Source: Hoplostethus atlanticus (lineage: Eukaryota > Chordata > Actinopteri > Trachichthyiformes > Trachichthyidae). From it: a stretch of DNA of 64,000 bases. The stretch is from positions 928,001 to 992,000 of the forward strand of contig JAXDDX010000042.1 of the NCBI GenBank assembly GCA_034670405.1, in the 5' to 3' direction. The notes below the pieces were generated by a model. The model saw only the letters and a program-made list of their open reading frames with translations. It was not told where the DNA came from and searched no databases. Below, piece by piece: positions 22,101-50,996 of this stretch. Each line of letters starts with the position of its first letter. The first letter of the stretch is position 1. The position numbers were made by a program, and so were the translations under genes.

Positions 22101-24665
22101 CTCTCCCTGCTGGTAGGTCCTCTCATACATACACTCCACCATGTCTTTGATCTGCTGCAGCTCCAGCCTCTTCAGGTACTGGTTCTTGTTAAGGGCGTCT
22201 GTAAGGAGCTTCTTCACACTGTGGCAGACAACAACATGAGTGCTAGGTGTTAGGTGTCTCTTACCAAACATTTTGAAGGATGTAATCATTTGTTTTGAGG
22301 CTGTAAATCCCCAAGACATCATGAAATAATATAAAGATTATTTAGGTAAAAATATTTACACATTTCATGTTTTTAGTCTTTGTGATAAATGTTTTCTGCA
22401 ACCTCTGGGCTTCTTCCAACAATTAATCAAGTAACACAGTGAAAATAAAGATGACCATTTGGTGTCAAAGTTCACCATTCTAAATTCTAACAGCGCTTCC
22501 ATCACTTCCTTCGGGGAGTTGTAAGCCAAAAAGGTTGAGAGTCACGGGTTCGCTCTGACTATAGATCATGCAACCATGACACTGCCCAGAGAGGTGAGCG
22601 GTGCTGATGGTGGCCGGTCTATTCATCCACTCTATCCTGCAAAATTAACATGTTGGGCTTCATAAAATGAGTGTAAATGACACCCAGTCCTTTATTTTCC
22701 AACCCACATCCTTTCCTCCCATCTAGCTGTGTCATTCCCTCCCACTGTACACTACAGCCTTGTTATGTAGGTGCTCCGATCTGCAAGGCTGTTATTCACA
22801 AGATGAGTATTGCTTCAGTGTGCATGATGGTACCAGGCGGGCTAATTTACACTTGATACCGCTCCTTTCGGTTAAGAAATGCATTCTGGGCTTATTAGCA
22901 GCGTATGTTTTAAACATGAGCATCAGGGTGAGAGAGGAACTCGTCACGCTGTCGAGACAACAGCTGGCCAGCCAGCACGACCACTTACTCAGGGATGGGG
23001 TGGATTCACGTCGGCGCATTATCCCAAGAACACTGGAACAAATCTGTTGTCACGTTAGAAAATCTATCGGGACTTGACTCGACTCTGAAGAGCCGAGAAG
23101 GGCGGCGTACGTTCACGAGGCGCGTTCAATCTATAAACAGCAGAATTCATTTTAGTCGTTCAGCTTGAGCCGTTCATCCAGAGCGACTGGATGGGGTTCG
23201 GTGTGTTGATGGAGATGTGTTAGCTGTTGTGGGAATCAAACCTGTGACCTTCCAGTTACAGTATGGGACAGAAACTAATTGTAATTATTACGCCACCCAC
23301 TCTGCTGCACCTGGTTCATCATGTGAAACCTTTGACTATGGAGTTATTAATAAATATGTGATTAATACAGAACTGAAGACCTGCTGAGGCCTGTCAAGCT
23401 CCCTTCCTCCTTTATGAGACGAAAGGCAGAAATCAGTACAACAAAATCATCAGAGCAGGAAACAGAAACCTTTGTGTCCACCCACCATAGTGACATCGAT
23501 GTACATCTCAAGATTCAATGGCCAGTTTCATAATTTTGCCAGCTATATTTTTAGAGTAGAATAGGACCTGCAGATGCTCCGTCCAGTCTGAAACTCTCGT
23601 GGCTGGCAGAGTTCACAACTTACCATTTGACTGGTGGGTGGTGTTAATTTCCCTGCCAGAAGATATTGTGAATAAAGACATTTGATATTGCGCCTGTGTT
23701 GACTCAGATAGTGGTTTTCATCATCACCCAAGAGTCTGCAGGTTTTCATTCCAACCACACAATACACCAGCTGATTCCACTGACTAGTTCCTCCTTCCTG
23801 TAGTGTTTGGTTGGAGACTCTTGGGTCACGATGGTGGCATTACATGGTTACTGTGGGTGCACTGGCTAAGCGGCGTAGCTCAAAACACCATCAAAAGGGA
23901 AAAGGAGCCTAAAGGACATTAGGAGGCTGAGTGCACTGATGACATCCTGATGGGCTGATTCTTTTACTAAAGCTTTCTTTGTCTTCCCTTTCGTGTTGCC
24001 TTTGGTTTGAACCAGGCAAAATGAAAAGAACATTTCTTACTATCTCAGCTTCTTAATGTGCTTTTGTAACTGGCTGGTGTGCAGGCTCCCCTTCCCTCTT
24101 GATGGTGTTTTCAACCTGCCTGAAGACAAACATCTCACCTTGCGTCCTTGGGTACCCGGGCCTTCTCGAAGGAGAATTTGGGCAGGCCACTGGAGTCATA
24201 GGTTCTGGAGGTGGGCTCGGCGGACACCCCTGCCTTAGCCCCTTTCCTCCTGTTCAGGGTTTCCTTGATGCGACCGCTGAGGTTGGGGCTGTTCTTGCCA
24301 CTCGCTTTGAGCGAGGAGGGCCGCGATGTCTGGCCGAGGCCCAGAGTCCCCATGGCCCCGGTCTGGTTCTTCATCACGTCCTGCAGCTTGTTCAGCTGGA
24401 TGCACTTGCTCTGCAGCTCCTCACTGAGATCCGCTAGCGCTCGCATCTGTTTGGCTAGCTGCTCCTGAAGGCCCTTGATCTTTTGCTCCTTGGTGCACAG
24501 CTCCTCATCTTTCCTCTTGCCCTCTCGCTCCAGCTCCTCCACCCTGGCCCTCAGGCTGTCCAAGGATGAGTTTTTGCATCCGCCGGCCTGCTCTTTGTGG
24601 GCTCGCCCGTTGGACGCGGCGTCTCCTTGTTTGTAACGCTTGGACTTCATCGAGCCATTCCCCAT
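6900..24665 (-). CDS. prkg2: cGMP-dependent protein kinase 2 (cGKII), complete
   Basis: A serine/threonine kinase activated by cGMP and membrane-anchored by N-myristoylation; in mammals it acts in growth-plate cartilage, gut secretion and kidney. Eighteen coding exons with consensus splice sites and compatible phases total 2352 bases, giving 783 residues (human about 762). Order: MGNG myristoylation start; leucine-zipper coiled coil about 35-99; autoinhibitory [13 protein letters not shown] about 139-151; cGMP site A with [14 protein letters not shown] about 251-264; site B with FGEKALISDDVRSA about 376-390; kinase P-loop GVGGFGRV 481-488; catalytic lysine K503; helix-C E522; YRDLKPEN 595-602; DFG 615-617; TFCGTPEY activation loop with T634; C-tail ending GWDMDF. 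The ATG at 24665 was chosen because it alone gives MGNG; the upstream in-frame codons are 5' UTR. All catalytic residues are intact. It converges on bmp3 and lies head-to-tail downstream of rasgef1b. Confidence 0.97.
7468..7534 (-). CDS. prkg2: prkg2 coding exon 17
   Basis: A 67-base exon reading [20 protein letters not shown]. Acceptor GTCTGCAG, donor GTAAGT. Confidence 0.95.
7771..7833 (-). CDS. prkg2: prkg2 coding exon 16
   Basis: A 63-base exon reading [20 protein letters not shown]. The Arg that pairs with the APE motif sits in this segment in AGC kinases. Acceptor CTTCACAG, donor GTAAGA. Confidence 0.95.
8158..8280 (-). CDS. prkg2: prkg2 coding exon 15
   Basis: Reads [20 protein letters not shown] and [17 protein letters not shown], the kinase C-lobe. 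Acceptor TCCCATAG, donor GTACAA. Confidence 0.96.
8683..8846 (-). CDS. prkg2: prkg2 coding exon 14
   Basis: Contains DFGFAKK and the activation loop [12 protein letters not shown], then [19 protein letters not shown]. Acceptor TTTCCCAG, donor GTGTGG. Confidence 0.97.
9246..9387 (-). CDS. prkg2: prkg2 coding exon 13
   Basis: Contains the catalytic loop [12 protein letters not shown]. Acceptor GTCTGCAG, donor GTGAGA after the codons for IKL, phase 0. Confidence 0.97.
9670..9750. repeat. 81-bp repeat, copy 1
   Basis: Identical to 13117-13197 except for two substitutions; both are in prkg2 introns, same orientation. Confidence 0.9.
10183..10272 (-). CDS. prkg2: prkg2 coding exon 12
   Basis: Reads [20 protein letters not shown] then [10 protein letters not shown], the kinase hinge. 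Acceptor CCTCTAG, donor GTAGGA. Confidence 0.96.
11072..11408. mobile_element. MITE-like element with 19-bp perfect terminal inverted repeats
   Basis: The left end AGGCCACGTCCACACTAAG (11072-11090) is repeated exactly in inverted orientation at 11390-11408. The 337-bp body has no ORF of note. It lies in the prkg2 intron between coding exons 11 and 12. The class is unknown to me; it looks like a non-autonomous DNA transposon. Confidence 0.75.
11924..12060 (-). CDS. prkg2: prkg2 coding exon 11
   Basis: Carries the catalytic lysine in [12 protein letters not shown] (K503) and the helix-C glutamate in HIHSERKIL (E522). Donor GTCAGT follows GTCAA, phase 2. Confidence 0.95.
12387..12421. repeat. 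(CAGA)n array on the donor side of prkg2 exon 10
   Basis: About nine CAGA units on the plus strand (CTGT in the transcript), beginning 10 bases past the exon 10 donor junction. Confidence 0.95.
12432..12582 (-). CDS. prkg2: prkg2 coding exon 10
   Basis: Encodes the linker to the kinase domain ([18 protein letters not shown]) and the ATP-binding P-loop GVGGFGRV. On both sides the intron begins almost at once with a CAGA/CTGT tetranucleotide array. Acceptor TGTCTCCAG, donor GTGAGA. Confidence 0.95.
12588..12634. repeat. (CAGA)n array on the acceptor side of prkg2 exon 10
   Basis: About eleven CAGA units on the plus strand. In the transcript this CTGT run forms the polypyrimidine tract of the exon 10 acceptor and ends 5 bases from the junction. 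Confidence 0.95.
13117..13197. repeat. 81-bp repeat, copy 2
   Basis: The partner of 9670-9750 (79 of 81 bases identical by eye). Confidence 0.9.
13309..13407 (-). CDS. prkg2: prkg2 coding exon 9
   Basis: Reads [20 protein letters not shown] and ends DDKKRHA, leading out of cGMP site B. Acceptor TTCCCAG, donor GTAGGT. Confidence 0.95.
13622..13690 (-). CDS. prkg2: prkg2 coding exon 8
   Basis: Reads [19 protein letters not shown], completing cassette B with its conserved Arg. Acceptor CTTTTAG, donor GTGAGT. Confidence 0.96.
14651..14745 (-). CDS. prkg2: prkg2 coding exon 7
   Basis: Reads [15 protein letters not shown] then [13 protein letters not shown], holding the Gly-Glu of phosphate-binding cassette B. 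Acceptor TGTGCAG, donor GTAACC. Confidence 0.96.
15850..16051. mobile_element. Tc1-like transposon terminus
   Basis: The sequence ends TTGAATACTTTTGCAAGGCA then CTGTA followed by TATA, the familiar 3' terminus of fish Tc1-like elements at a TA target. A related GGGGGTGAATACTG copy lies at about 15864. Only one end is recognisable; it lies in a prkg2 intron. Confidence 0.55.
16051..16112. repeat. (AT)n(GT)n microsatellite
   Basis: An AT run followed by about 50 bases of GT, inserted directly after a Tc1-like terminus and close to the prkg2 exon 6 donor. Confidence 0.97.
16130..16207 (-). CDS. prkg2: prkg2 coding exon 6
   Basis: Encodes [20 protein letters not shown] and IIAQGK, the beta-barrel of cGMP site B. 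The donor GTAACG lies only about 12 bases from a long GT microsatellite. Confidence 0.96.
16351..16778. mobile_element. hAT-like non-autonomous element
   Basis: Begins CAGTGGTTCTCAACC (16351-16365) and ends GGTTTGAGAGCCTCT (16764-16778), its imperfect inverse; this is the typical hAT terminus. The interior has GGTCGCAAGATGA and AGTCACAAGCCAAAAGG. No transposase ORF or clear 8-bp target duplication was seen. Confidence 0.6.
18130..18560. mobile_element. MITE-like element with long imperfect inverted ends
   Basis: The left arm (about 18130-18215) and right arm (about 18490-18555) pair as imperfect inverted repeats, sharing AAACTCC, GTTTGTAGA, ATTATTTCTG and ACCAAT in reverse order. The interior holds an ATA run and TAGC-rich sequence. 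It lies in the prkg2 intron between coding exons 5 and 6. Confidence 0.55.
19292..19355 (-). CDS. prkg2: prkg2 coding exon 5
   Basis: A 64-base exon reading [20 protein letters not shown]. Acceptor TTTGTCAG, donor GTAAGT. Confidence 0.95.
19944..20049 (-). CDS. prkg2: prkg2 coding exon 4
   Basis: Reads [20 protein letters not shown] then HEQYHNFLR, the helix linking the two cGMP sites. Acceptor CTTACAG, donor GTTAGC. Confidence 0.95.
21453..21566 (-). CDS. prkg2: prkg2 coding exon 3
   Basis: Contains the cGMP phosphate-binding cassette [17 protein letters not shown], with the Glu and Arg that contact the nucleotide. Acceptor TTTACAG, donor GTAAAG. Confidence 0.96.
22052..22218 (-). CDS. prkg2: prkg2 coding exon 2
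   Basis: Residues 176-231, reading [17 protein letters not shown] and [13 protein letters not shown], the start of cyclic-nucleotide-binding domain A. Acceptor TGCCACAG, donor GTAGGA. Confidence 0.96.
22340..22548. mobile_element. hAT-like fragment
   Basis: The right end GTTGTAAGCCAAAAAGGTTG resembles the end of the element at 16351-16778. The interior, including CATTTGGTGTCAAAGTTCA, is shared with 29700-29905. Intronic in prkg2. Confidence 0.45.
24139..24665 (-). CDS. prkg2: prkg2 coding exon 1
   Basis: Encodes residues 1-175: MGNG, the Glu/Lys-rich coiled coil with the conserved [17 protein letters not shown] stretch, and the autoinhibitory segment [15 protein letters not shown]. Donor GTGAGA follows AAGGACGCAAG. 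The exon extends as 5' UTR to 24683, where a CTCCTCAG acceptor precedes it. Confidence 0.96.
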
Positions 24666-25670
24666 CTTCTCAACAGAGAGCACCTGAGGAGATGGTAGAG
24701 TTGCAAAGTTAATATATATTGAACTTTTTGAAAATGTAACGAGCAGAAGCTTCCTGAAGGAGCTTTTCCTGTGTGTCTTCAGGATGCTGTGCTTTCAGTG
24801 CAGTGACATCTAGCACCTCGCTGTTTGAGGAAGCTCAGAGTAAGGTTTCAAACAAAAGGGCTGACGTTGTCGAGAGAGAGAGAGAGAGAGAGAGAACAAA
24901 TCAGTGTGTAATGGTCAATGAATGTGTCTTCTCCATTTATTATTCAGGAGGCAGGAAGTATTGTATTACATCAACAGTCACTCCCTATCTGCTATGATGA
25001 TAGCAGTGAAAGGAAATGCTGTTCTGAGATGCTTTTAAGGGAGGATAGAAGTAATCAAAATAATACAGTAACATAACAACAAGATAATAATAACCTAAAG
25101 TTTAAGTTTGACACAGATAAAAAGCACATGTCTCTCCACATAGTAGTGTACATGGGGAAAATGTCAGAGAACAATCATGTTTGTTGTGTGGGACTACCGC
25201 CCACTCACACATACAGTACACTTCATTCATGACATTCCTGCTGGGATGCAGTGAGTGGCTGTAGGCTCAGACAGCACAGCAGTTTATCACTACCATACTC
25301 CATAAGCCTTTACATTCAATTACAGTAGATTTTCGCACATTAGATGATAATTATGTCAGATTTTTCCTCATAATTTGCTGAATTATGAATTTCGAAATGC
25401 CGAAAGTCTGTGTCTGTTGAGTGGCGCATATGATTTGCAATTTGACTGTTGTCATAAATATGGAGAATCACTGAAACAAGACATTTATTTGAATTGTAAA
25501 AACACACAACTGTTATTGCACCGAGCTTCTCTCAATCAATTAAAACCAGTTAAATTAAGTTTTGTTCTTTTTTTAAACCCTCTGACAGCATCGTGCACCT
25601 GCCTTGTCATCCCTCCTGAGAAGGGAGTGTGATGAATCCGTGTGTAGTTTAAAACAGAAGATATACTCAC

Positions 25671-25860
25671 CAGATTAGTTTTCTAGTCTTGATCCGAACA
25701 CAGTTTAGCAGAAGAGAAGACTTGTTTGCACATCCGAGCATCAGTAGGGACCGTCCGTGTAGAGCAGCGCCCGCATCATTTCCTCCCTCTCTATACTCCT
25801 CGTCTGTGCGCGTTCACGTGTGCGCGGCAACCGAGCTTGATTGACAGGTCAGGTGTGACC
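25671..25860 (-). promoter_or_regulatory. prkg2: Probable prkg2 non-coding first exon and promoter
   Basis: A minus-strand GTGAGTAT donor at 25663-25670 sits downstream of a CpG-bearing block with a CACGTG E-box at 25815-25820, about 1 kb upstream of the coding exon's 5' UTR acceptor at 24684. This fits a non-coding exon 1 and promoter. The transcription start is inferred; no TATA box stands out. Confidence 0.4.
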
Positions 25861-27224
25861 GACTTCGGGTTTTTGCCAAATAATAAAGATGTCAAGGGTG
25901 AGCAAAACGTATCGAATCCGTGGCAAGGCGTTTAAAACGCAAGCTGATTCAGACGTTGAATAGATGCGCCGCTGTGAAAATGAAGTGGCAGACTTCACTG
26001 TTCCAACATGATGCCAAATGATCATTTTGTCTGTGTGACATCAGTTCAAAACGCTTTTATTATGAAATGTCACCGAGCCATGATATAATAATATGGTAAA
26101 AAGTGGTTGGCAGTGAACTTTTGTCCACCTCCTGCACTTTGGGATGAGCTGGGATGGATTTAGTGATTAACAGGAGCTGTAACACACTATTGTATTAAAA
26201 TTGAAAACATTTTTTTTAGTCAGTAATCATTAATAAATCGTGTAGCAGTTTTTCAGTTTATTATCATAGAGAGCAAAGATCAAGCAACAACTGCTGGAAG
26301 TGTATCTGTAAGCCATTTCTGACAAGAACCCCTGAAGGCAGCATCAGGGACAAATACTTCCTCTGAACTAAACTCCTAATTCACCACATTGACAACATAA
26401 TATCTTGTCAGGACTGGAACTATATGGTGATATAGCACAGTATTTCATATCATATAGCTGTATATCTTTATTCAGGATTTCTGATTGTAGTTTGGGTCTG
26501 ATGAGGCTGCAGTCCTCAATCCTTAATTGGTTTTCAGCAGCCTGGCCTGAAGCATATTCCACTGACACACATAGTAGCATGGTGGCAGGTGGCCAAGGCT
26601 GGTTCCAGCGCCCTGACCACCCAAAATAATGACCTTGGCCACCGGTTCCCAACCTGGGCTTCTGGACCTCCCAGGGGGTCGATAGACGAGTTTGGGGGAA
26701 ATTATTTATGGGATCTGAATCTGGGAGCGTTCAGATTTCAGATGAACAAGCTCATTGTTGTGTTTTACAACGGCATTTTATCCAGGTGTACTTCCAGTGA
26801 GTCAGCAGGGAGGAGTTCAATGACTTGCTCAAGGGCACGCCAACACATGGCTGCTGACACATGAGATGTTGGGGTGATTGAACCTGTGACCTTCCGCTAT
26901 GGGACGGTTCTCTGTAACACTCGGTTTTGAACACCACAGAATAATATATTTTGACTGTCACAGTTTGATTGACAGATGATTGTTTTTGAACGCCACAGTG
27001 TAATATGTTACAGTATGCTATGGAGGCTTTGTAGAGAAGAACTAAATACTAAATATATAACAACAGGGCAAGAAAAAGAGAGATAAGACCTGAACAAGTT
27101 TGTTGTGGTGGGTTTGGATCAGTCAGTAATGCTATGAATAAAAGTGATCAGTGTGATCAGGTAGATTTGTCTCCAAATGTAGGTTACTGTGACTCAGTAA
27201 CCTGTCTTGTCTTTAGCCCTAGTC

Positions 27225-27540
27225 TCTACTCCAAAACACTCTGAGTTGGAGCTGGACAAGAGTCAGCTAGTTAACCTGGACAAACTGGTAGCTAGCTAAC
27301 TAGCCAGCAGGCTAGTTTAGTTACTGTTAACATGGGACTACTAGCCACTGCTAACGCTAGCTTCTACTAGCTACGTTAGCTAGTGTGCTAACCAGATGTG
27401 TTGACAACAAGACAGTGATGGTTAGCTGACCAGATACTGTGGTTAGCTAGCTAACAAGCTACATGATCTAAACACTAAATCAATCAGATGTATCAGTGAT
27501 GAAATGATCAGTTCAGTAGAAACAGACAGACGTTAACCAT
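27225..27540. repeat. TAGC-rich interspersed repeat, copy 2
   Basis: The second copy of the repeat at 6401-6713, in direct orientation. Family unknown to me. Confidence 0.85.
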
Positions 27541-27639
27541 ATCTAATCAGTCCTGGTGAGACGGGAAGGTTGTTCAGAATCAGTTCATAGTGACTGTTGC
27601 CCAGGAGCTGAAGACCTCCAATATGGCCGCCATCTGTAA

Positions 27640-28395
27640 GATGCTACTCCACCATAGAATAGTATGTCATATTGTTGAATGCCATTGTATAAGATGAAGA
27701 TTTCAAAACATGATATTATTGTATGCTATGTTTTTAACGTCATACTGTACAGTCTTTATGAACACAAAAGTATAGTATGTTTTTTGAATATCATAGTTTA
27801 GTATGTGTATTTTGAATGTCAAGTATAGCATTTCATATAGCATTTTTAATGCCAAAGTATAATATGATGATTTCTAAATGTCATGTATGTTGTATTTGTA
27901 TGTTGTATTTCTGAACGTCATAGTACTGTATGATTTCTTTGAATTGCATAGTATGGTATGAAGATTTAAGTTAAATATGATATTTTGTGAATGCCATAGT
28001 ACAGTATTATGATAGGATGGTATAGGATATTATAGGATACACCATAGCGTATGTTACCATGTGACATTACAGTTTGACTACTTCTGAACTCTGTAGAAGT
28101 TAGTTTAATTTAGGTGTCATATTGTTGAACGCCATAGTTTAGAGTGTTGTGACTGTAGTGTATCACATTTGAACACCATAGTATACAGTATGGTGGTTGT
28201 TGAATACCATAGGATAGTATGTTGTTTTTGAATGTTATAATAAAGTATGAGTGTTTTTAAACATTATAGTATGATATTTTCTGGACCCCCATCGTGTCAT
28301 AGAATAGTATGATGATTTTTTAATGCTGTACTAGTAGATTTACTGTGGTACAGTATAGCATGTTGTTTTATAAAATAGTATGATGTATTTTTAAC
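27640..28395. repeat. Degenerate minisatellite, unit about 30 bp
   Basis: Variants of TTTTTGAACGCCATAGTATA followed by GTATGATG recur roughly every 30 bases for 750 bp, with strong drift between units. A first unit or two also appear at 26935-27015. Intergenic. Confidence 0.75.
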
Positions 28396-29699
28396 ACCTA
28401 CCTTTTACCTTTCTGCTTCCTTCCTTTCCTTTACCTTCATGATCACACACCATTAAATCAAGGAATGAACCAATGAAAGTGAAGCGTTTATTGTAAAAAA
28501 CATATTAAGTCATTGATCATGAAAGGTGAAGACAGAGGACATGGAGACATTAACAGATACTCACTTGTATCCTACTGCTGTCTCTACTGAGTAATATCAT
28601 TGAGCAGAAATGATGATTGCATTTACGTTGTTTGGTCACTTGGTGGCGCTAAATATGTGGGTTTAATGTTCCTGCATGTTAGAAGGAGCGTCCACATGCA
28701 GCAGCCAGAATACAAACCAGAAACCTTTAGTGTCTCGTCACCTGGCAATGCAGATATTGATCATCAATCCTTCTGTTGTAAACAGCATTCAGCCTCGTCC
28801 CTCAATGTGTCACTAATTCACTGAATCAAAGTAGCAGTGGTTGTTTAAAGCTAAGATGAGCAGTGGTAAAATATTACCTTTTATTATTATCTTAAATTTC
28901 ATTATTAACTTAAATTCTTTTTTCTTTCACATATGTCTCCATTTTAAAGTGGTGCCTTTTTAGCCCAACATAAATCAGAAATTCACAGAATTCAACAGAA
29001 ATTCACCGTAGTTAGCGATATACTGGAAAACATAAATGACATTGTATTGGTCATTGTCTTCTTCTGATGCCGCTTTATTTATCACTGTTTACTCCTGAAA
29101 ACACAATTAGAGTAAAATCTTTTTACTGCTGCTTTTAAATATTTTGTAACCAAACTTATCTTATATTTTTTACACATTTTAAACATGACCTCTCCTTCTT
29201 CTTGTTTCTGCTACTGCTGTTCTTCTTCCCAGCCCGGAGACGTTTTAATGTTTGTGAAGCACTTTGGGTTACAGTCTTGAGATGTACTGTAGACATTTGA
29301 TTAGATTTGATGTAATGTGATGAAAGTGGCTGGGGGCGGAGCCTTCTCTGGACAGTTCAAGTGTCCTGTCAATGTTAAGGAATCAGACACTGATTTAAGT
29401 CACATTCAAAACCTGTTTATTAGTACAGCTGACAGTCTACCTTAACTTCTGTCTCACCGGCTGTTTGTTTTCATCCTTTGGCGTCTTTTACTCTCACCAG
29501 GCACTTTGTGATAGACGAGTTTCAAGTTGAACCAGGCAACTTTGCATGTTGGCAGCTCCATTCAGCAGTGAGAGGTAACCGTTTGAAAAACCTGAACTTC
29601 ATTACCCAGAATTCCTGTAACATGATGTGGTTATGACACACACACACACACACACACCTTGATTAAAGTGCCCTTTAACCATTTCAGACCTTAACCTTT

Positions 29700-29905
29700 G
29701 CCCTCTCAGGGGTCAAGAGATGATTCAAGGACTATAAAGAAAATATCAAGATATATTTCACATAAACAAATGGATTGTTTTTAATCTTTGTGATGAATGG
29801 GTTTTTTTGTGTATAATGAGAATTTCCTCTTCCAACAATTAATTACATAAAAAAAAGCTTAAAAAGGGAAAATAAAAATCATTTGGTGTCAAAGTTCAAC
29901 ATGCG
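29700..29905. mobile_element. hAT-like fragment
   Basis: Shares CATTTGGTGTCAAAGTTCA and CTTCCAACAATTAAT with 22340-22548, in the same order. No intact ends. Confidence 0.4.
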
Positions 29906-30004
29906 GTGCCACGCTGCAGCTGAGCTGAACTTGGATCAGCTTATGTACTAAGCTGTACATAAGTACATATCCGACCTCGTCAGGACACTAAAACACACAG
30001 TCAC

Positions 30005-31412
30005 TGAATTTTCAAGCATTCTTTTATTAACTTCTTTTCAACACAACTAATGCATTTAGAAACGGTTCCTCTATTCCATCTTAACAGTCCAAATACAAAC
30101 ACAGGAAGAAAACAAAAGGAACATATGTACAGGATGAACCACAACATCATGTTGGGGGGTCAAGGCAAGCCAGACGTCAGTCAAACACTTTAACTTCATA
30201 GTGCGCCAGTACCCTGAACATTAAGTGTCTCATACAAACTTGTATAAAAAAATAGTAGCTAAGCCAATATCTGAGGACTACTGAAGTATGTTATGTACCT
30301 AGTACAAAATTAAATAACAATAAAATAGTAAATATTGGCATAATGAAATAACATGACTACACATATAGAGATTTATAAATAAAACATGGAGTAAATTGTA
30401 ATAATAATAATAATAATAATAATAATTATAATAATATGAAAAACAACCTTACATAAAGAGAACATTATTAACCAGAGGCATGTAGGGGTGGGGTTCAACA
30501 CAAAAGAATCCATTCACTTGTTTGACTCAACCACCAGGGGGCGGTACAACCACACAGCAGTCTACACTAGCAGGTGAGGGGGGGACCGGCCACAGTATCT
30601 GTGGCTATCGAGGCGTCTCACAGGAGGCCGAATCTGGAGTGCTGGAAGCTTCCTCCAAGGCTACCGAGCCGCTACGGAGGAGCAGGCGCCATTTTAACAC
30701 TGATTATCAGGTACAAGGGGACGACCAGGAAGTGTCACAAGGCTTCACACCACACCAACAGAAAGAAACTCACAAACAAACAAAACACAAAAAAAAAAAA
30801 TCACATCATCTTTCAAATGCAGCCAGTGCATTTTTACACGTCACAGAAAAAACCTTCAGAAAATAAAGGATGAAGAGATGCTCAGGGGTCGAACAGGAAA
30901 ACGACCAGTAAATGGTGGTGGGGTCGTCCAGGTGAAGAGTTCCCTCTACGGAGGATGCTGGCTTGAAACAGAGAAGCGTTTTGTTCGACCCGTTAGGAAC
31001 GAGTTAGCCAACCAGCAGCTAACGTCTGGCTCCGCTGGAACCTGGAACCGGCAACCGGCCACACTGAAATGTTCACAGAAGATATTCCGGCAGAAAATAA
31101 AGCGCCTCCCTCGGCTGGTACTGTGACAGTCACAGCGTTTCTTTTCTTCTTTTTTTTATTAAAAAAAAAGACTACAAATTCATACAAAGATGAAAAAAAC
31201 CAGCTGTCCTGAAAGATACAGCACAAAGAGCAAGAGAATAAGGAAAACAGAGCCTGGATAGAAATCGGACGCTGGAGGAACACCATCAATCCTCTGCAGC
31301 CAAAGTACAGATTGTCGTTTCCCTTCCAAAACGGGGATACTGTGTTCGGACGACGGCGACGACTGGGTGTGGTTTGCTTGTCGGAGGATCGGCCTTCGTT
31401 CTCCTCAGAGGT
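30005..31412 (-). other. rasgef1b: Probable rasgef1b 3' untranslated region
   Basis: Lies after the rasgef1b stop on the minus strand and ends at a minus-strand AATAAA (TTTATT at 30023-30028). The length is plausible for this gene. Two ORFs of about 100-115 codons on the opposite strand have low-complexity Lys-rich ends and look fortuitous. Confidence 0.5.
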
Positions 31413-50042
<18,630 letters not shown>

Positions 50043-50846
50043 GTTGTCCTGCAAGGAGAAAAAAAGGGGGAAAACCACGAGAGTGGTCAGGACAATGGCT
50101 GCTTCGACAGATATTTCACCACAGAGGTCGATCCAGAACGGCAAAACAAATCCAAAATAGCCCTCAGACACAAACACAGACGGCAAGGTTTGTTTGGGGA
50201 ATGGTTCGGTCACGGTGAACACCCTTCCTCCGCCGGATTCCTGCCGTCCAGTTCAAGGTTTCTGGTTTAGGTTTTAGTTTATGGTCCTGAGTAGAAACAC
50301 AAACTGTGCGGTTGAGACAAAGAAAACCAAGAAAATAAAAAAAAATATCCAAGACAGCAGAGAAAGGCAGGAGTCTCATGAGTCACTGGGACAAACAGTT
50401 CACAGGAGTTTGTTGAGCTTTGAGGGCATTCGGGGAATTGAACCCCCAACCCTGGCAGGGTAAGTGCCTTGCCCTACCTATTGCGCAACATAGAGAATTG
50501 AACTTCTAACCCTGGCAGTGTTGGAGCCTTGGTCTATGAATTGAACTCCACAGAACCACAACGAATCAGAGACCACATGTCAGTGGGCGGTCTGGAGACG
50601 GGGGATGTTCAACAGTAAGAACAAAACAAGACTGAAGACTCAAGTGGAATAAAAGCAGTGACAGGCCAACACATCCAAATGACTGCAACCAAATACTGGA
50701 ACAACAAGGCAGATGGTCTGAGGGGTTTCAAGTTGCTACGATATGAAAAATAAATAAATAAATACACTGTTGATTTGGGATAATCCATTCATTCAAAACG
50801 CTGAGAGACAAAGAAAAAGTTGCTATGTAATGATGAGGCTTATAAA

Positions 50847-50847
<1 letters not shown>

Positions 50848-50883
<36 letters not shown>

Positions 50884-50959
50884 CAGCACTGTGGTTACCC
50901 TGTGGGACGCCACGCTGGTCATATTACCCTGATAACACACCGCTCACGTTGCCTACATG

Positions 50960-50994
<35 letters not shown>
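50848..50994. repeat. Paired (AC)n and (GT)n microsatellites
   Basis: AC run 50848-50881 and GT run 50965-50994 in rasgef1b intron 1, opposite polarity, 83 bases apart. Confidence 0.97.

Positions 50995-50996
<2 letters not shown>

Larger units (their letters stand above)
25861..30004. other. Intergenic region between prkg2 and rasgef1b
   Basis: No gene seen. It holds a hAT-like end (about 26640), a SINE-like fragment (26790-26920), the second copy of a TAGC-rich repeat (27225-27540), a degenerate roughly 30-bp tandem array (27640-28395), a short (CA)n (29635-29657) and a hAT-like fragment (29700-29905). The short ORFs show no protein-like content. Confidence 0.6.

Noticed and set aside
30522-30873. 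Two overlapping plus-strand ORFs of about 100-115 codons
   Set aside because: They lie antisense in the rasgef1b 3' UTR, end in A-rich Lys runs and show no recognisable fold.
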